DNA from: Fragum whitleyi
Lineage: Eukaryota > Mollusca > Bivalvia > Cardiida > Cardiidae
Length of the DNA: 64,000 nucleotides
Assembly (NCBI GenBank): GCA_948146395.1
Contig: OX411544.1
Span: forward strand, 33,934,457-33,998,456
Direction: 5' to 3'
The translations under genes and the position numbers were made by a program. The notes beneath the pieces were generated by a model. It was not told the DNA's origin. It did no database searches and saw only the letters and a list, made by a program, of their open reading frames with translations. This document shows positions 1 through 12,863 of this stretch, piece after piece; the stretch's first letter is position 1; every line of letters begins with the position of its first letter.

Positions 1-367
1 ACCAATGCCCAAAATCTAATCAAGAGTGGTGATCAATGAAATTCAAAAGACGAGTTATAATTATAAGAAAATTCAATTATCTGCATCTGCAGTTATCTTT
101 TATTAGGTTGAACAATACTTTTAGATTGAGAAAAAACGTTGCGAAAGAAAAATAATCGGAACGTCAGCATATTCAAGATCTTGAAGTGATATTAAGTAAG
201 CATCCTAAGGTTATGATTAACTAAATAATGCGATAAGGGACCATCTAGGACCATCTGGGAACTCCGTAAAATATATTTTGAAATAATATTGGGCCCAGGA
301 CAGGTCAACCAGAGGTCACGTTTTAATATTTGGGTTGGTTGATCATTCTAGATTCACAAAATGGACA

Positions 368-437
368 AAGTGCGAAAGGTTTCGACACTAGTCAGTCTGC
401 GCAATCCGCGCTGACTGACTAGGATCGACACTTTATG
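368..437. repeat. Imperfect palindrome (hairpin repeat)
   Basis: The arms share the motif TAGTCAGTC and its complement around a short GC-rich centre, with CGACACT and AAAGTG-type sequence repeated in inverted order at the outer edges. A related half-palindrome lies at about 820-860. It looks like a decayed short inverted-repeat element of the same general kind as those at 9257 and 40624, but too diverged to assign. Confidence 0.5.
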
Positions 438-1020
438 ATCTACCCGAAAGATCTCTTTTCGCGTGACGGGTCACAGATGTAAATTCCCGGAATACTCAAA
501 CCATTAAGAGATATCTCTTGGGAGTTATCAGGTACATTTATTGGTGACAAAAGCATATTTTTGACAAGAAAATGATCTCCATGATTCAGTAAATTCATGC
601 CATAAAACAGGAAAAATCTATTGGGAGTTATTAAATTATCATTCTAGCAAATTACAGATGAACTAATGATGTTACTGCCTTAAGACGTGGTAAATGGAGT
701 GCGTAAACAGACGGGAGACGCCATGACGAAAAGGGTCTCCTAGAAACAAAGCTAAACACATTTGACCCGTCAGGCGAAAAGGGGCCAGATAGTTAACGAG
801 TAAAACGTCAATCTGAGTTCGCGCGGACTGCACAGACTGACCTGGATGGATACTTTGCGGATTTGGCTAATTTTCTGAATCAAAAATAATCATTCAAACC
901 CTCTGTTAGATAATTTCTTTTAAATCGGCTCTACGATTGGCCTCTACTGGAACAAATCTCTTTTCTCAAATATATAATTATTGGGGTTCCCGGATTGTCC
1001 CTTTTTGCCAGACGGGTCAC

Positions 1021-1250
1021 AATTGTGAACTTGCGCGAGAAATTTTCAGCAATTTCTCATATGCGCAACGTGAAGACTAAGATCAGCTTTTGCATCAGCA
1101 CAGACTGATCAGAATCTTCACTATGCGCTTAATAGACAGATAACAACTTTAAGATCAAATGACGTAACATATATACTTAGTCAAAAAAGTTTAGCAACAC
1201 TTGATATTTTTCTCTAAATATTTTTCTGAAGCAGTTACATTTATATTCAA
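1021..1250 (-). mobile_element. Palindromic-core MITE, reverse-oriented relic
   Basis: The sequence matches, in reverse complement, the elements at 9257-9498 and 40624-40859. It has a terminal stretch like GCGCGAGAAATTTTCAGC, then a central inverted repeat (1062-1128) whose arms read GTGAAGACTAAGATCAG and its near complement, then a TAATAGACAGATA-like stretch. Target duplications are no longer visible. It has no coding capacity. Confidence 0.55.
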
Positions 1251-3435
1251 GTCGAATGAAGCAAAACATTGAGTCGAATCTGTAAGTAATAGATTTATGC
1301 TTTTGTTTTGTTCCAATGGCGGCCCTACAATCACAAAACATAGCTAAAACGGCGGTTGGGGCAGATTTAAAAAGTCACAGTCTGTCATTTTCGTCCAGCT
1401 TTTGGCTTTACCTTTCAAATTAACGCAGTCAGGAGTGACTAGCATTTAAGCAAGCGTTATCTTTGGTAATTTGCTGTCTTTCATACCAAAACGAATCTTT
1501 TGGATGTGAACGTTTGGTTGACTTTACGTGATTGACGTCTCCCAAAAGTCTGAAGCTATACGTGACGTGTCAGATTTCAAATTGAAGTAAGCATTGGGAG
1601 GCTCATGACCCACATTTTTCGTCTTTTACATCATTGGCGTCTTAGAAATTTGATAATACAGAAATGCCGTTATGCGATCATCCGGTCACTGTTCTTTTTG
1701 ATGATTTGAGCGGATTTCTTTGAATTGTTTTAGTACTCATCCAAGGTGATGAAAAGCGATAACTTCAAACTGACTTTAGGTTGCAAATTGGAACTATCGA
1801 CGTAAAAAGCATAAAATCTCACGTTACACTTTGAATGGCGACCTGCAATGTAATTTTTCTTGATTTGGGTAGCAAATCAATAAGCCCATCGCTCAGGCAT
1901 TAATTCACTATTTTACAATACACCCAAAAGTGTTGCAATATTTTTTTGACTATGTATATATATAATGGTTAACCCAGAGGTGACCACTATACTTTTATTA
2001 TACATTTGGGCCAAAGTCTCTGTTCACGAAAGAAGATGTGTGCGTGTCCAAGCTGCTGCATGCCTGAACATCACGCATACGAGAAATTGTTTGAAATGTC
2101 ACGCACTGCCTCATATTTGTAAAAAATGAGGATTAAACAGGTCAAATATCCAACGTTAATAATGAAGGTCCATTAGCTTAAAATACATCTTCCAGAGGTG
2201 AAAAAGTTTTGACCACAGCATGCGATTTCTGACAAGGATCAAAAATTCCGTTAGAGATCCAATTTTTACCAAGAAAAGGTCAAGAAGTCTTGAATATATT
2301 ATTTCCTAACAATAGGCTATCTCAAACTGTTAAGCTAGGTCAGGAATGCTTATCAGATCAACTCCACTTTATCAAGATTTATCAAAAGCTCGGATTCAAG
2401 TAAGCCGTAAACAGAACTCCGGTGTGTAAAAAAGACAACTTCACGAAGTATGAAAGAAAGCTCGAGATCTACACTGTATTTTGGGCTCTTTTTGGACAAA
2501 TGACAACTATCGATGATTAAACTAATAAAACAAGGCTTGTTTCCATGTAATAGGCTTCCGTCGTACATCAAACTTCCGAAATACTCGTGAATATTTAAAT
2601 TCGAATTGTTAAACACTCGTGTAAAATCCTTCGTTTAACCGTACAGACCCGAAATCGGAAGTGACAAGCGGATGTACGGAATAAAATCACTAGTTGCGTT
2701 TAAACAAGATGAGGGTACCTTCTTTTCTAGGCACGTTAGTAATTTACAATTTACTATTTTCAAATTCAGTTTTAAGCACTGCTTGCGGATATGGCTTAAC
2801 TTTACGTTCAGTGTTGGCGATCTCACATGTCAAGACAAACTACATTTGAAAAATATGATTTTATCCCTTAAATCACAAGTTCCGGCTTAATTTACTCCTT
2901 TTAACTCGACGATTTTGGCTAGATTTTTCTTGAATCAAAACGAGTTGTGACATAAATCTAATATCAATTGATGGCCATATCATTATTCTTTAGTATCCAA
3001 ACGGTTTAAGCGCCCGAAAATACAATTAGACTAAAATATTTAGCCTTACATAACATGCCTGTGTTTATGGTAACTGTACTATTAACTGTACTAGATATCA
3101 CTTGTAACATTTCACAAAAAAAAATACGATGTAAATTGCTCTTTGATCAATAACGATTAATTTTGTAAAAGATATTTTAGCTTTTCATATACTTTCGTAA
3201 GGACAAATATGTGTGTGGAGTTAGTTATCGGACTTCTTCTAGTGGTATGCATACAATACATTCAGCCACCATGCAGGTAAATTTATTGCATTAGACATTT
3301 CTTGTCCGACAGCTTTATTCCAAAGCCTAGTGAAATCAGAGATAAATCAGTAAATCTAGTCACAAGTGAACAAAACTTTTATCTTAAGACAAATAAACAT
3401 AGAACAATTAGATGTTGATCATAACCCTTATAGCG

Positions 3436-3835
3436 ACTAGATTTTTTTACGTCCCCGCGTCGAAATATCAGGGCTTATTGTTGTCCGTCTCTCCTGTCTA
3501 CTCATCTTTCCGTCTGTCTGTTTGCAATGTTTATCCAAAAAAATTAACATTGGCAATTACTTTCAGCCTATACGGGACACTGTGTTCATATTAGGTATGA
3601 TGGCAGGTCAAAATAATACTCACCTACTGATGCCAGTGTTAAGGACATGTGATAAGGTCAAGGTCACATACCGAGGTCAAATGTTCGAAAACTTAACAAA
3701 AAAAATCAATAATGTCAAATACCTGAAGCCTATTTGAGATACAATTTTCTTGTTTAGCTTGATGATAGATCTCGATAATAAGCATCCGCTGATGACAAAG
3801 TCAAGTTAATGTGGTAAGGTCAAGGCCATTTATCG
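3436..3835 (+). mobile_element. HL-H family relic (Helentron-like, non-autonomous)
   Basis: A diverged copy of the element at 44718-45017. Shared landmarks in order are a TTTTTACGTCCCCGCGTC start, a GTCCGTCT-type microsatellite, a stretch about nucleotides AATTAACATTGGCAATTAC, a TATTAGGTATGATGGCAGGTC motif, and repeated AAGGTCAAGGTCA words. The 5-prime hairpin and the 3-prime hairpin with CTTG are eroded. The short open frames across it are by-products. Confidence 0.55.
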
Positions 3836-3839
3836 ATGT

Positions 3840-5325
3840 CAAATTTCTGAAAAGTTCCTATTTCTTGGGCACACAACTTCAATCTCATTATATATTCAAG
3901 TTACTGGTTAAACCGGGTTCATATGGAATTTCTTTACGAGTCCTTCCGGATTGTTTACGCGTAGAAATTCCTAAGAACCCGAAAATATACCATTATAACA
4001 TCTTCGTGAATAATACTTTCGAATCAGCAGACACTTGTTTGCATCTGTTGAGACAAAATATAACTCATCTTATAAAATCTTGCGTAAACATTCCGTAAAT
4101 TACTTGTAACAATACACAAGTGTCGTTATTCACTTGCAAGTATCCATAAATTATCAGCCGATTTGAGAAGAACCCTTTGACAACAGTTTTATGGATTACC
4201 AATACTTAATTGCGAACGCGATAGCAGGCGCGTAAATCCTTCTTGGAACGGCCGGCTGATAACTGATCCAAAGGTTCTTGGGAAGAATACCGCCCATGTA
4301 CTGCCTGCTGCGCATCTATCGTTTATCTGGTTGAAGGATTAACCCGTTAGTTGGCGATAAATACCTTACATCTGTAGGTGATGATATTCAAGCTCTAGTT
4401 TTGAGTTTTCGGTCTGCTAATGAGAGTGTACATGATAAGAAAACTTAAAAATAGCTGAAGTCCAATCCTTGGCTTTTTTCTGCTTGATTGTCGAGTGCTG
4501 AATAAAGGTGCTCATAAATTAGCATGAATTTGATTTGCATTTTGGAAACAAATAGAAAGTCATAATGGAAGATACAGGGTTCAAAAAAGTCCTCATCGAG
4601 CTCAGCTACCTCAACGTAACGCAGTTGGTTATCAGTCCTGGGAACTTGAGCTTAAACTCCTCCTCGGCAAACTTTCATTCGTCAAAAGTCTATGTCTCAC
4701 GAGTCATTGTCAACCGTTTGTATTGAATAAATAAATAGAAAATGAATAATAAACAAAAAAAAATATAAATAGATAAATACATTTCTCATACACATAACAA
4801 ACACACACACGAGACTTATTAAAAAGGTACTGTAAATATTTAATGGGTATATAATCTATGAACTTCGCGTACTCATACAGTATGATTAGGCTTTTTAGTT
4901 TCACACCTCAATGAAATTAACAAATACTCTCTTCATTTCTTTAATAAAAGATATTTGAAAAAAAACTTAGACAAGTACAGCCTTAGATAAGAACCATTTT
5001 ACGATGATATGGGTTACCCCCAAATGGAATGAGCATCTGCATGGTAGCTCGGATGAAATGCTGTGGTTCTGTTGTTATGAGAAACGACAGGAATTCATAG
5101 GTGGGTGCACCATCCGTCGAGTTATAACTATAATAACGTTGAAATTGACGTAAAACCCAAAAGGAACAAATAAAAACACTTATCGTAAGAATTCTTTAAA
5201 TAAACTTGAAACAAGAGGCCAATAAGGGCCTGAGATCGCTCTACTGACTCTTTGAAAAGCCTATGTTTTGATAGTGCTTTCAAGATATAGCCAGAAAAAA
5301 GTTTCATAAAAATACATCCATAGAT
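3840..5325. other. Gene-free interval
   Basis: The frame at 3811-4098 is open for 95 codons but has no recognisable domain and starts inside a transposon relic. AT-rich simple sequence lies at about 4720-4815. I see nothing else that can be supported. Confidence 0.5.
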
Positions 5326-5327
5326 GA

Positions 5328-6303
5328 AGGAGGAGTTATGTTGTTAAGGAAGTGTACTCAAAGGCCCTTTTTCCCTTTTTCCCATAGCACCGAATAACTG
5401 TACCAAATGGCAAAGTTGTAGCCGTGGTCACATGAGAAATATTTTGTTCAAGTTTCATGACAATTCGTGGAAAAACAGAAGAATTTGTGTAAAGAATAAA
5501 TAATGCATATGACATAAAGCTCCATTTTCCATAACACTGCATATTATCACCGAATCTGCATGAAATGCAAATTCTATAATTGTACAAATGTGTCTATAAA
5601 CAAACGAGGAGTTATGTTAACAAGGAAATTAACATTAAGGCCCCTTATTCTGTGATGTGGCTTATAACCAAATGACAAAATAAATGTGCCCGTGGTCACA
5701 TGATGAGAAATATCCTGTGGAAATCTGTGTATAAATGAAGTAGTTACCAAAGAATTTACATAAATGCCCCTTTCATCATGACGCAGCATATAACCGAATT
5801 GTCGCAACTGCATATAGTCAATGCAATTAAAATATTCTGTAAAAGTTTCAAATGAATGTATTAATTAATAAAAAAAGATTTTTGTTAATAAGAAGTTTAC
5901 ATTAAGCCCCCCTTTTATATGATGCAGAATGAAATCACTAGACCACATCAATATGCACATAGTCACATGGTGTAGAAAACTAAGTGACTTTTCCATTAAC
6001 TTCCACGTATAAATAAAGGAGTTGTGTTAACAATAAATATACATTGAGGCTCCTTTTATCATGACGTGGCATATAACTAGACAGTCACAAATGCACATAG
6101 TCACTGTAAAAAGAATATTCTGTGAAAGTTTCACATGAATGTATCAATTAATACAAGAGGCATTTTGTTAACAACAAAGTTTACATTCAGATCCCTTTTC
6201 TATAACGCTGTATGAAATCATCAGACAACATTCACATGGTCACATGATGTACAATATTAAGTGATATATTCATCAATTTCCCTGCATATATTTGAAGAAG
6301 AGT
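5328..6303 (+). repeat. Old tandem array, about 135-145 bp units
   Basis: About seven diverged units repeat the landmarks GAGTTATGTTAACAAG, TTTACATTAAGGCCCCTTTT, ATGACGTGGCATATAAC and GTCACATGATG. Unit starts lie near 5328, 5606, 5740, 5876, 6018 and 6160. The unit size and mixture of words match the internal arrays of the hairpin-ended elements elsewhere in the window, so this is probably the gutted core of one such element. It is immediately followed by an HL-A core relic. Confidence 0.7.
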
Positions 6304-6560
6304 TAAAAAAATCTTCTTTTTTGAAACCAGAAGGCGGACAGTTTTCACAATTAATATGTAAAATCGCCTAGTGGATGTTTATCAATTTTGTCTAAATCTG
6401 ACCTTCGGGTCAAATTCGGGCTCCGCCCGGGTGTATCCAATATATAATTGAAATAAAGAGCGAAGTACTTTTAAAAAAAATCTGCTCCTCTGAAACCTGG
6501 AGGTCAAAAGTTTTCATATTTCGGAATGTTACATTATCTAGTATACCTGTTGTATCACTT
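6304..6560 (+). mobile_element. HL-A core relic
   Basis: Two diverged internal units of the HL-A family: TCTTCTTTTTTGAAACCAG, a GGCGGACAG-like word, a TAGTGGATG word and GGGCTCCGCCCGGGTG match the younger copies at 12864-14114 and 57536-58809. Neither terminus is preserved. The similarity is lower than among the other HL-A copies, so this is the oldest one seen here. Confidence 0.7.
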
Positions 6561-6883
6561 AAGGTAGTGGTCCCCGTAGGAGCTTCACAAATCTCGGAAG
6601 TAATGAACTTTAACAGTGTAAACCGATGTTTCCTTATGATTTTCATTAAGAAACCTCGTTTAACATTATGAAAGAACATGTGGTCCAAAATGTGACGGAA
6701 ATATTACGGGTCCTCTACCTTAAGGTGTATAAATTTTGTTTTAAATCATAGCTGTTACAAATAAACTACCAAACTTGTTCAAGATCAATCTAAAACGTTC
6801 AGATTTAATTTGAAAAAAGAGCAACTATGTGTTCATGTTTTTCGTTTAAAGTCACTTTTTTTGTTTTGAAAGGTGTCAATATA

Positions 6884-8134
6884 GAGACGTCGCAGTAACG
6901 TCGGGCTATTTTATAAAATTCAGTTATATTTTTGTTTAATTTTAAAATAAAATCGCTGTTTAGGCTAAAACAGCGCACTATTTTACACCATTTTAAAGCG
7001 TCTGAATAGCTCTATCTTATAGACACTGAATTCTGATACCCATGGCTGTGAATGGAAAATATTATCAAGTTTATTATAAAAAAAATCGCCAAAAAGCGCA
7101 TGTAACGCGTAACATGCTTCTCTTTCAATACATGTTCAAAATGCCATAAAATCGCGGCTACACTCTTTATCGTAATGAAATTTTACACACAAATACATAG
7201 AATATTGGGTCTAAAACAGTGTGAATTTCGAAAGTTTCGGGTGAAATTTTACGAAAATCTCTACACATATTTGAAATAGCGGAAAGTGTAACGCTGCTAG
7301 AAATTATGCAAAAAATGACGATTGCAAAATTTAAACGTAAAAATAATCATACAAAATAAAGGAAATTGTCAAATCTAAACACATTTAAGAAAAATGGTCA
7401 GACTTTTATTTTTTCAGTTTGAATTTGGTTTATTTTCGTTCCGTAATTAAATACAATATTTTCGTGCAAAAAAGTCTGAAAAAATGTCACGCTTTTTGAA
7501 ATTACGTCATTTTTTCCGTACCATTTTCGCGCGGAGTTACTAAAGTCTTATCAAATGTCGATGAAATTAAATAAGAATTAAACTAGAAAAAATGGTCAGT
7601 CTTTTATTTCCAAAAATATATAACAATCTTTATTTTGTGAATTTAACGCTTAATACGAGAATGCTAAAAAAGTCTGAAAAAATGTCACGCTTTCTCATTT
7701 TAATGACGTTATACGTTGCGTGCTTCACGTTTTATCTTTTTTCGAAATTACTGGCAAAAAAATCAATTACTAACCGGAATAAATTGAATAAAAAGTTCTC
7801 CTCGGTTTTGATGTGTTTATAGCATAAAGCAAGACCAACAATAATACCTTTTTTGTATTTTTAAATACCAATTTTAGTTTGTCGGAAATTCAATGCTTTT
7901 GTTTATATAAAATTAATTTTGTTTCGTAATTACAGAGATTCTTCACCCTGAAAATATTTGATACGCCACTGAACATGATAGTTATTCACATTTTTAACCA
8001 CCCCTTTTGGTATAATTCAAAATATGGCATATAGTTGTTTCAAATGAAACGCGTTTGATTTTCTCCAATTTTACGCTACAAAAATAACGTAAAATTACGT
8101 TACGCTTTATAGCCTCAGTTCGCTGCGACGTCTC
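6884..8134. mobile_element. Non-autonomous DNA transposon with GAGACGTCGCAG inverted ends
   Basis: GAGACGTCGCAG at 6884 is matched by its exact reverse complement ending at 8134, and similarity continues inward through a GGCTAT word. The element is flanked by ATA on both sides, a possible 3-bp target duplication of the kind made by PIF/Harbinger elements. The interior holds two tandem units at 7386-7502 and 7584-7700 but no transposase. An unrecognised 76-codon frame (7592-7822) lies across the second unit. The superfamily is not certain. Confidence 0.65.
7386..7709 (+). repeat. Internal tandem duplication, about 198 bp period
   Basis: The words AAAAATGGTCAG and AAAAAGTCTGAAAAAATGTC occur twice (7391/7592 and 7469/7667), each ending in a run toward CACGCTTT. 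The pair lies inside the TIR element 6884-8134. Divergence between copies is substantial. Confidence 0.7.
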
Positions 8135-8264
8135 ATAACGCTAGTAAAAAGTAAATTCAGGCCATGTCGTCTGGTTATTTACTCTCTTCTTTCAATGTCA
8201 TGTGGTTGCTGTTAGTATAAATAAATATATATTTTTTTTTTAATTTTGAAAATTGCATGTTTCT

Positions 8265-8266
<2 letters not shown>

Positions 8267-8297
<31 letters not shown>
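8267..8297 (+). repeat. Poly-T tract, 31 bp
   Basis: An uninterrupted run of T. It could be the A-tail of a minus-strand retrocopy, but no body of such an element is recognisable next to it. Confidence 0.9.
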
Positions 8298-8300
<3 letters not shown>

Positions 8301-8474
8301 AATAAACAAAATTGAACATGTTTATAGCAGGGAACTCATTCACTTATTTTAAAAATCAAACAGCTGAAAGCTAATTATTTTAAATACCTATCTTTATAAT
8401 GAGATTAAAACAATGAATAAGGAAATGCAACATATTATCATATAATAAATATTTTTTGCAAACGAAACATATGT

Positions 8475-8710
8475 TTAACCCTTTCCCGTTTTACAAAATT
8501 TTAGACCTGTCCAAATTCAAAGGTTTTGTAAATCTTATTTTTCAAGTGGATTCAAATTGAAAAATAACCATTCAGTAGGGTAGAAAATAGAGTGGAAAAA
8601 AACCAAGAAATTGCTTTTTGTCAGAAGCAATTTATTCTTTTTTCACAATGTTTTCTCAATCATAGAATCACAGGTACATAAAAAGCAGGGATTAAACAGA
8701 AAAGGGTTAG
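8475..8710 (+). mobile_element. piggyBac-like MITE
   Basis: Starts TTAACCCTTTCC and ends GAAAAGGGTTAG, i.e. CCCTTT-type inverted ends flanked by TTAA (right copy mutated to TTAG), the hallmark of piggyBac-type insertion. A second copy lies in the opposite orientation at 42791-43017, which shares the GCAGGGATTAAACAG and TTTGAATTTGGACAG-type blocks. No coding sequence. Confidence 0.7.
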
Positions 8711-9256
8711 GCAAAATTTACACTCTATGAATATGAAACTAGAAAAGCATTTTCGATATTTCAAAATATGCTAATTTTGTGTCAAAGCAGAAACAATTTT
8801 AGATAGAAAGTGAGATAAAGAATATAATTTTCAAAATGACCTATGTATTCATTTGATTCTTGTGTCCTTTTTCATCAGTGGCTTATTTCTTAAACAGGAT
8901 GAAAAATTTTGACGCTATTTTTTATGAAAACAAAAACCTTGACAAAAATCAAAATTCATTTGATGAAATTTAGAAACAAGGGATCATCAAAAGAGGTCAT
9001 GTTTTGAAGATTTGTGCAGAACTTATCCATTGGTAATAGTTTCAAGAAAATGATGATAAAAATCGTTATTACGACAAAGACCCAAACCACGACAAAGACG
9101 CAACTACCTATACTCACATTACGCAAGTGAGTTATACTCGTTGATGAATGATACGCTGATTAGATTATTCAACAACGCTCAAATAATAAAAGGGGGCGGA
9201 TGGAGCGCAATTATATTTTGTCTGTCTACATATCACCTCTATATCATATACATGTA

Positions 9257-9498
9257 TGTTGCTGTGCGTGACATTTCAAACAATTTGAAATGCGCGTGAG
9301 GTTCAAAAATTGAGCAGCGTGGACAGCCACCTACTGTAAATATAAAGTTACCTGATGGTCTACAGATACTTTGGGACTTTTTCTATCTACTAATCGCATA
9401 GTGAAGATTCTGGCCAGACTGTGCGGATGCACAGGCTGGTCAGAGTCTATGCTTTGCGAATATTTGAAATTGTTGGAAATCTCGCGCACAGGCTCATA
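9257..9498 (-). mobile_element. Palindromic-core MITE
   Basis: The ends are inverted repeats: CTGTGCGTGACATTTCAAAC on the left, and the right end read in reverse as AGCCTGTGCGCGAGATTTCC. The centre (9399-9458) is a hairpin with arms containing CCAGACTGTGCGG and GCACAGGCTGGTCAG. The size and plan equal the copy at 40624-40859, whose insertion is proven by an empty site. The short overlapping frames on both strands are consequences of the palindrome. Confidence 0.75.
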
Positions 9499-9499
9499 C

Positions 9500-11040
9500 T
9501 CTTTTGTGGCCGCATTCTGAGTGCGTATACATTTCAAAATCCTAGTTACGCCTATGCACGAGGTAATTTCTGCCAAAGCTTTGTCAAAACAGACATTTCA
9601 TTAACAGCAGGGGGACAGTTAATTGAAATTCTACATTAAATAGGGCTTTAGATGGGATCGTTGGCAGCGGCTGGTGAACTGAGGCAAACATGCAAAAAGG
9701 TGATTCCTTCGTCTAGTATGACAATTTTAACCCTTATCCTGGTGCATTTAAATTTTGTTTCAACAATTCTGTTAAATGGACATATCAACAGATCTGCTTA
9801 AAGTTTTTTTGTTTTTTTTTTAAAGAAAAATAATAAGAAAGAGTTTATGCTAATGACAGAGACATAGAATAGCATATATATACATGTATAAATGTCTCTG
9901 CTAATGATCAGACAGCGCAACTGTCCAGGCTTTACTCAGATTATACAGTCTCCCAAAATTCTGTTTACAACAGTGAAAATATCTTGAACATCAGAAAGGT
10001 ATTTTGAAATTTAAAACATGAAATGGACCAATTTGGCTTCAGAGGGAGTTTCCGAACCCCGGTTTGGTTTTACACCCCCCTTCCATGTAACTAAATTGTA
10101 ATTATCACATATTGTATTTCTTACGAAAAAGCTAGCACCGTGTACGAAAAGCGGGAGTCTCAAACGCATGCGTCATGAGCAGAGCTCTTCCATGACAGAT
10201 TGACTGAAAACATGGTGAATGAAGCCACGGTCTATGGTAAAAGTAACAGGTCCGGTAAAAGTAACAATGTAGGTATTAGATCTATGTCTCCAAGTATGTA
10301 TGATAGCTCAATTTAGCTACCAAAAAAGGGCAAATTTTCATGTATCCTTCAGGTACCTATTTTCACGCGACCCAATAGTCACGCACTATCGATTTTGGGT
10401 TGATTATGAAGCCAACGCTAAACTAAATTGCACTATCTTCTTATTTCAATCTAAATAGTCCAATTCTGATTTGATAAATGTCAGAAATTTTACTAATTAG
10501 TAATTTCTTGTAGATCTTCTATTTTCTAGCGTAATTTCAAACATTAGGGTCAATTTATCTCATTTTTCTTATGTCCTAATTTGTTACATCCTAATAAGTC
10601 AACTTTTTCTTGGTTATCCACCTAATGTTGTTATCTTTTTATATTTGGTATTTTTCGTCATCTGAGGCTTTGAAATGACACAAGAATTATGTAGTGGGTC
10701 ATTAAAATGAGGATTATATGGGTAGTTTAACATATAGGGGTCCTTATATTGATTGAGAAAATAAGGGCAACATTTTTACCTTCTAGCTCCGATGCTTTTC
10801 TAACATTATGATGTTTTCTTAGATAATATAGATTTATGAAAAATGGATTATTTTATCAGCAAATATCTTTTTAATCTGAGAAACAATAACATAAACTCCC
10901 AGTTCAGAAAAAATTTAATGCTAAAGTCAATTTATGGGGAACCCCTTTTCAAAATAGGGATTGGCTGACCACTTTATGTCAGTTGAAATGTATTGAAATC
11001 TATAATTCAATATAGAAATCATTATGGGTTTACAACCATC
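9500..11040. other. Gene-free interval
   Basis: A TTAACCCTTATCC word at 9727 resembles the left end of the piggyBac-like MITEs but no matching right end was found. The remainder is unassigned. Confidence 0.5.
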
Positions 11041-11055
11041 TTTTTGGACAGACCT

Positions 11056-11230
11056 GGGGTTATCGTAATCGGTAATCATGATTACATGTAATCAATTACA
11101 ATTTTCAGGTAATCATATTGTAATCAGTAATCGGAGCATTTCTGATTACATGTAATCGTAATTTAATCGATTACATTGCAAAAAGGCCTGTAATCATGAT
11201 TACATCTTGATTACATTATGATTACAATTG
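11056..11230. repeat. Left subterminal GTAATC/GATTAC array
   Basis: The six-base word GTAATC or its complement recurs about every 8-15 bases through this stretch, including perfect palindromes such as GATTACATGTAATC. The matching right array is at 12545-12700. Dense subterminal arrays of this type serve as transposase docking sites in characterised hAT elements; that role is inferred here. Confidence 0.8.
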
Positions 11231-12544
11231 TTGTATTTGCAAGTATAAACTTTGAAAAAAATATTTTCAATGAAAGCCATATTTGGCAAATTTTTATTTA
11301 TACTAAAATAATGGTCCTAGGTTTTAGTATTGAATATAAATATGTCAAGTGAAAATACTTTCAAAGTAATTGGAGTGACTAGATAGAACTTGAATTGAGA
11401 AAAAGATTTTTCCAAAATAGATAACGTATTTGGAAAAATAATCAAGTTGTCAAATTTTCATTTGGCTTAATAGCAAATTTCTATTGTTGTCTTACACCCA
11501 AGTGTTGTTTTTTTCCCCCCTAGTTTAGAACATCCTGGTTTCTTGCTTTAAGTATTGAAAATTCAAACTAGTCAAAATGTCTAATGAACATGAAGTGTTA
11601 TAATGATAATGTTAAAGGTGTTAAGGAATTAAAACAAGTGTCAGTCTCATCTAAGATAATCTTTAGCCTATGGCACTTATTAAACAATTACCTGTTAATA
11701 ACCCTTTACTAGTATTTGACAGCCCTTGATAGTTATATTTTGATATTCATTTATATATTGGCAAAACAACTTCATCTGCTCTTCTTATAATAATTTTCAT
11801 TTGTCTGATAATTTTCTTAAATCCAAATAACATGACAAAAGTTCTATGTAAATGAATCTATGCTATGATTGCTGCATTACAATACCATGCAGTGATCTTG
11901 ATGTTGCTTCATTAGGGTAAATTAAAGTCCAATAAAGTCCTGCAAAACATGGGATAGTTATTCCCATCAAAATTAAATTAGCCTAAAATACATTTGACAT
12001 ATCCATTATGTTTTACAGTTTGACATGCCGTTTCCATGAATTGAAAAAAAAAATATATTGACTCTGTCTAAGGCCTTTACTTTCGTTTTTATCACAATGG
12101 TTATCATACTGAATTATTTTTTAAAGAAAAAAATCATATTTTCTGAACTTAAACAGATAAAAAGAAATGGTGGAGAAAATGTTAAATGTGTTAAATATAA
12201 TCTATAATTTGGAAAATTCTGGCAAGAACAGTTTCTAAATTTTATCTGTAATTGGTGCATCAGATATACAAAAATACCAACAAGAGCATTTATAAATGTC
12301 AACCTAGACTATAGGTGCTAAATGCTTTCCATAGCAGTGGAGGCAAATTGTAAGAGGATATAAAAGGATCAGGTATACCTAAATTCATAAAGAGTACCAA
12401 GGTAAATATTAACAGACCTAAGAGAAGAATTGGCGTAAAATATTTATTGTATGTCCTTCCACATTTTGTTAATTGTTTACAAATCAAACTTGAATGAATA
12501 AACTCCCCAAAAGACATAACTGTTTATGAGTAAGGTTGAAATAA

Positions 12545-12700
12545 AAATGTAATCACATGTAATCAGATGTAATCATGATTACATTATAAAAGTAATTGTA
12601 ATTGATTACAATGAAAAACTGTGTAATCATAATGTAATCAGTAATCATAGAATCTGCAAATAATTGTAATTGTAATCGATAACATTGGCATGTAATCGAC
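12545..12700. repeat. Right subterminal GTAATC/GATTAC array
   Basis: Mirror of the left array inside the hAT-like element, again mixing both orientations of GTAATC with spacers of a few bases. Confidence 0.8.
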
Positions 12701-12863
12701 CCCAGGTCTGTTTTTGGAAGAATGGTTCAGAAAATTCTTGTTTACTAATCAATAGTGATATTTGAGACCAAAAACAATTTTTTCTCTAAATTTTTCACTT
12801 TTATTCTAAGTGCGTGAAAATTGGTTCTCTTTTTACTGATCTGTCATTTTTGGTGTTGTTTTT

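Larger units (their letters stand above)
1..2640. other. Gene-free AT-rich DNA with degraded palindromic repeats
   Basis: No open frame here looks like a gene: the short minus-strand frames near 2353-2826 lack any family motif, splice context or low-complexity explanation. The recognisable content is a set of decayed hairpins (368-437, about 820-860, 1062-1128) and an end resembling the palindromic-core MITE family near 2085-2113. The rest is unassigned intergenic DNA. Confidence 0.6.
11049..12710. mobile_element. Non-autonomous hAT-like transposon with 8-bp target duplication
   Basis: Begins CAGACCTGGGGT and ends with the complement ACCCCAGGTCTG (one variable base further in), and is flanked by a perfect 8-bp direct repeat TTTTTGGA at 11041-11048 and 12711-12718. 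An 8-bp duplication and CAG...CTG ends are diagnostic for hAT elements. Both subterminal regions (11056-11230 and 12545-12700) are packed with GTAATC/GATTAC words in both orientations, the usual form of hAT transposase binding arrays. The 1.66 kb interior is AT-rich, with only short frames (minus strand 12114-12302 and 12299-12517) lacking transposase motifs. Confidence 0.9.
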
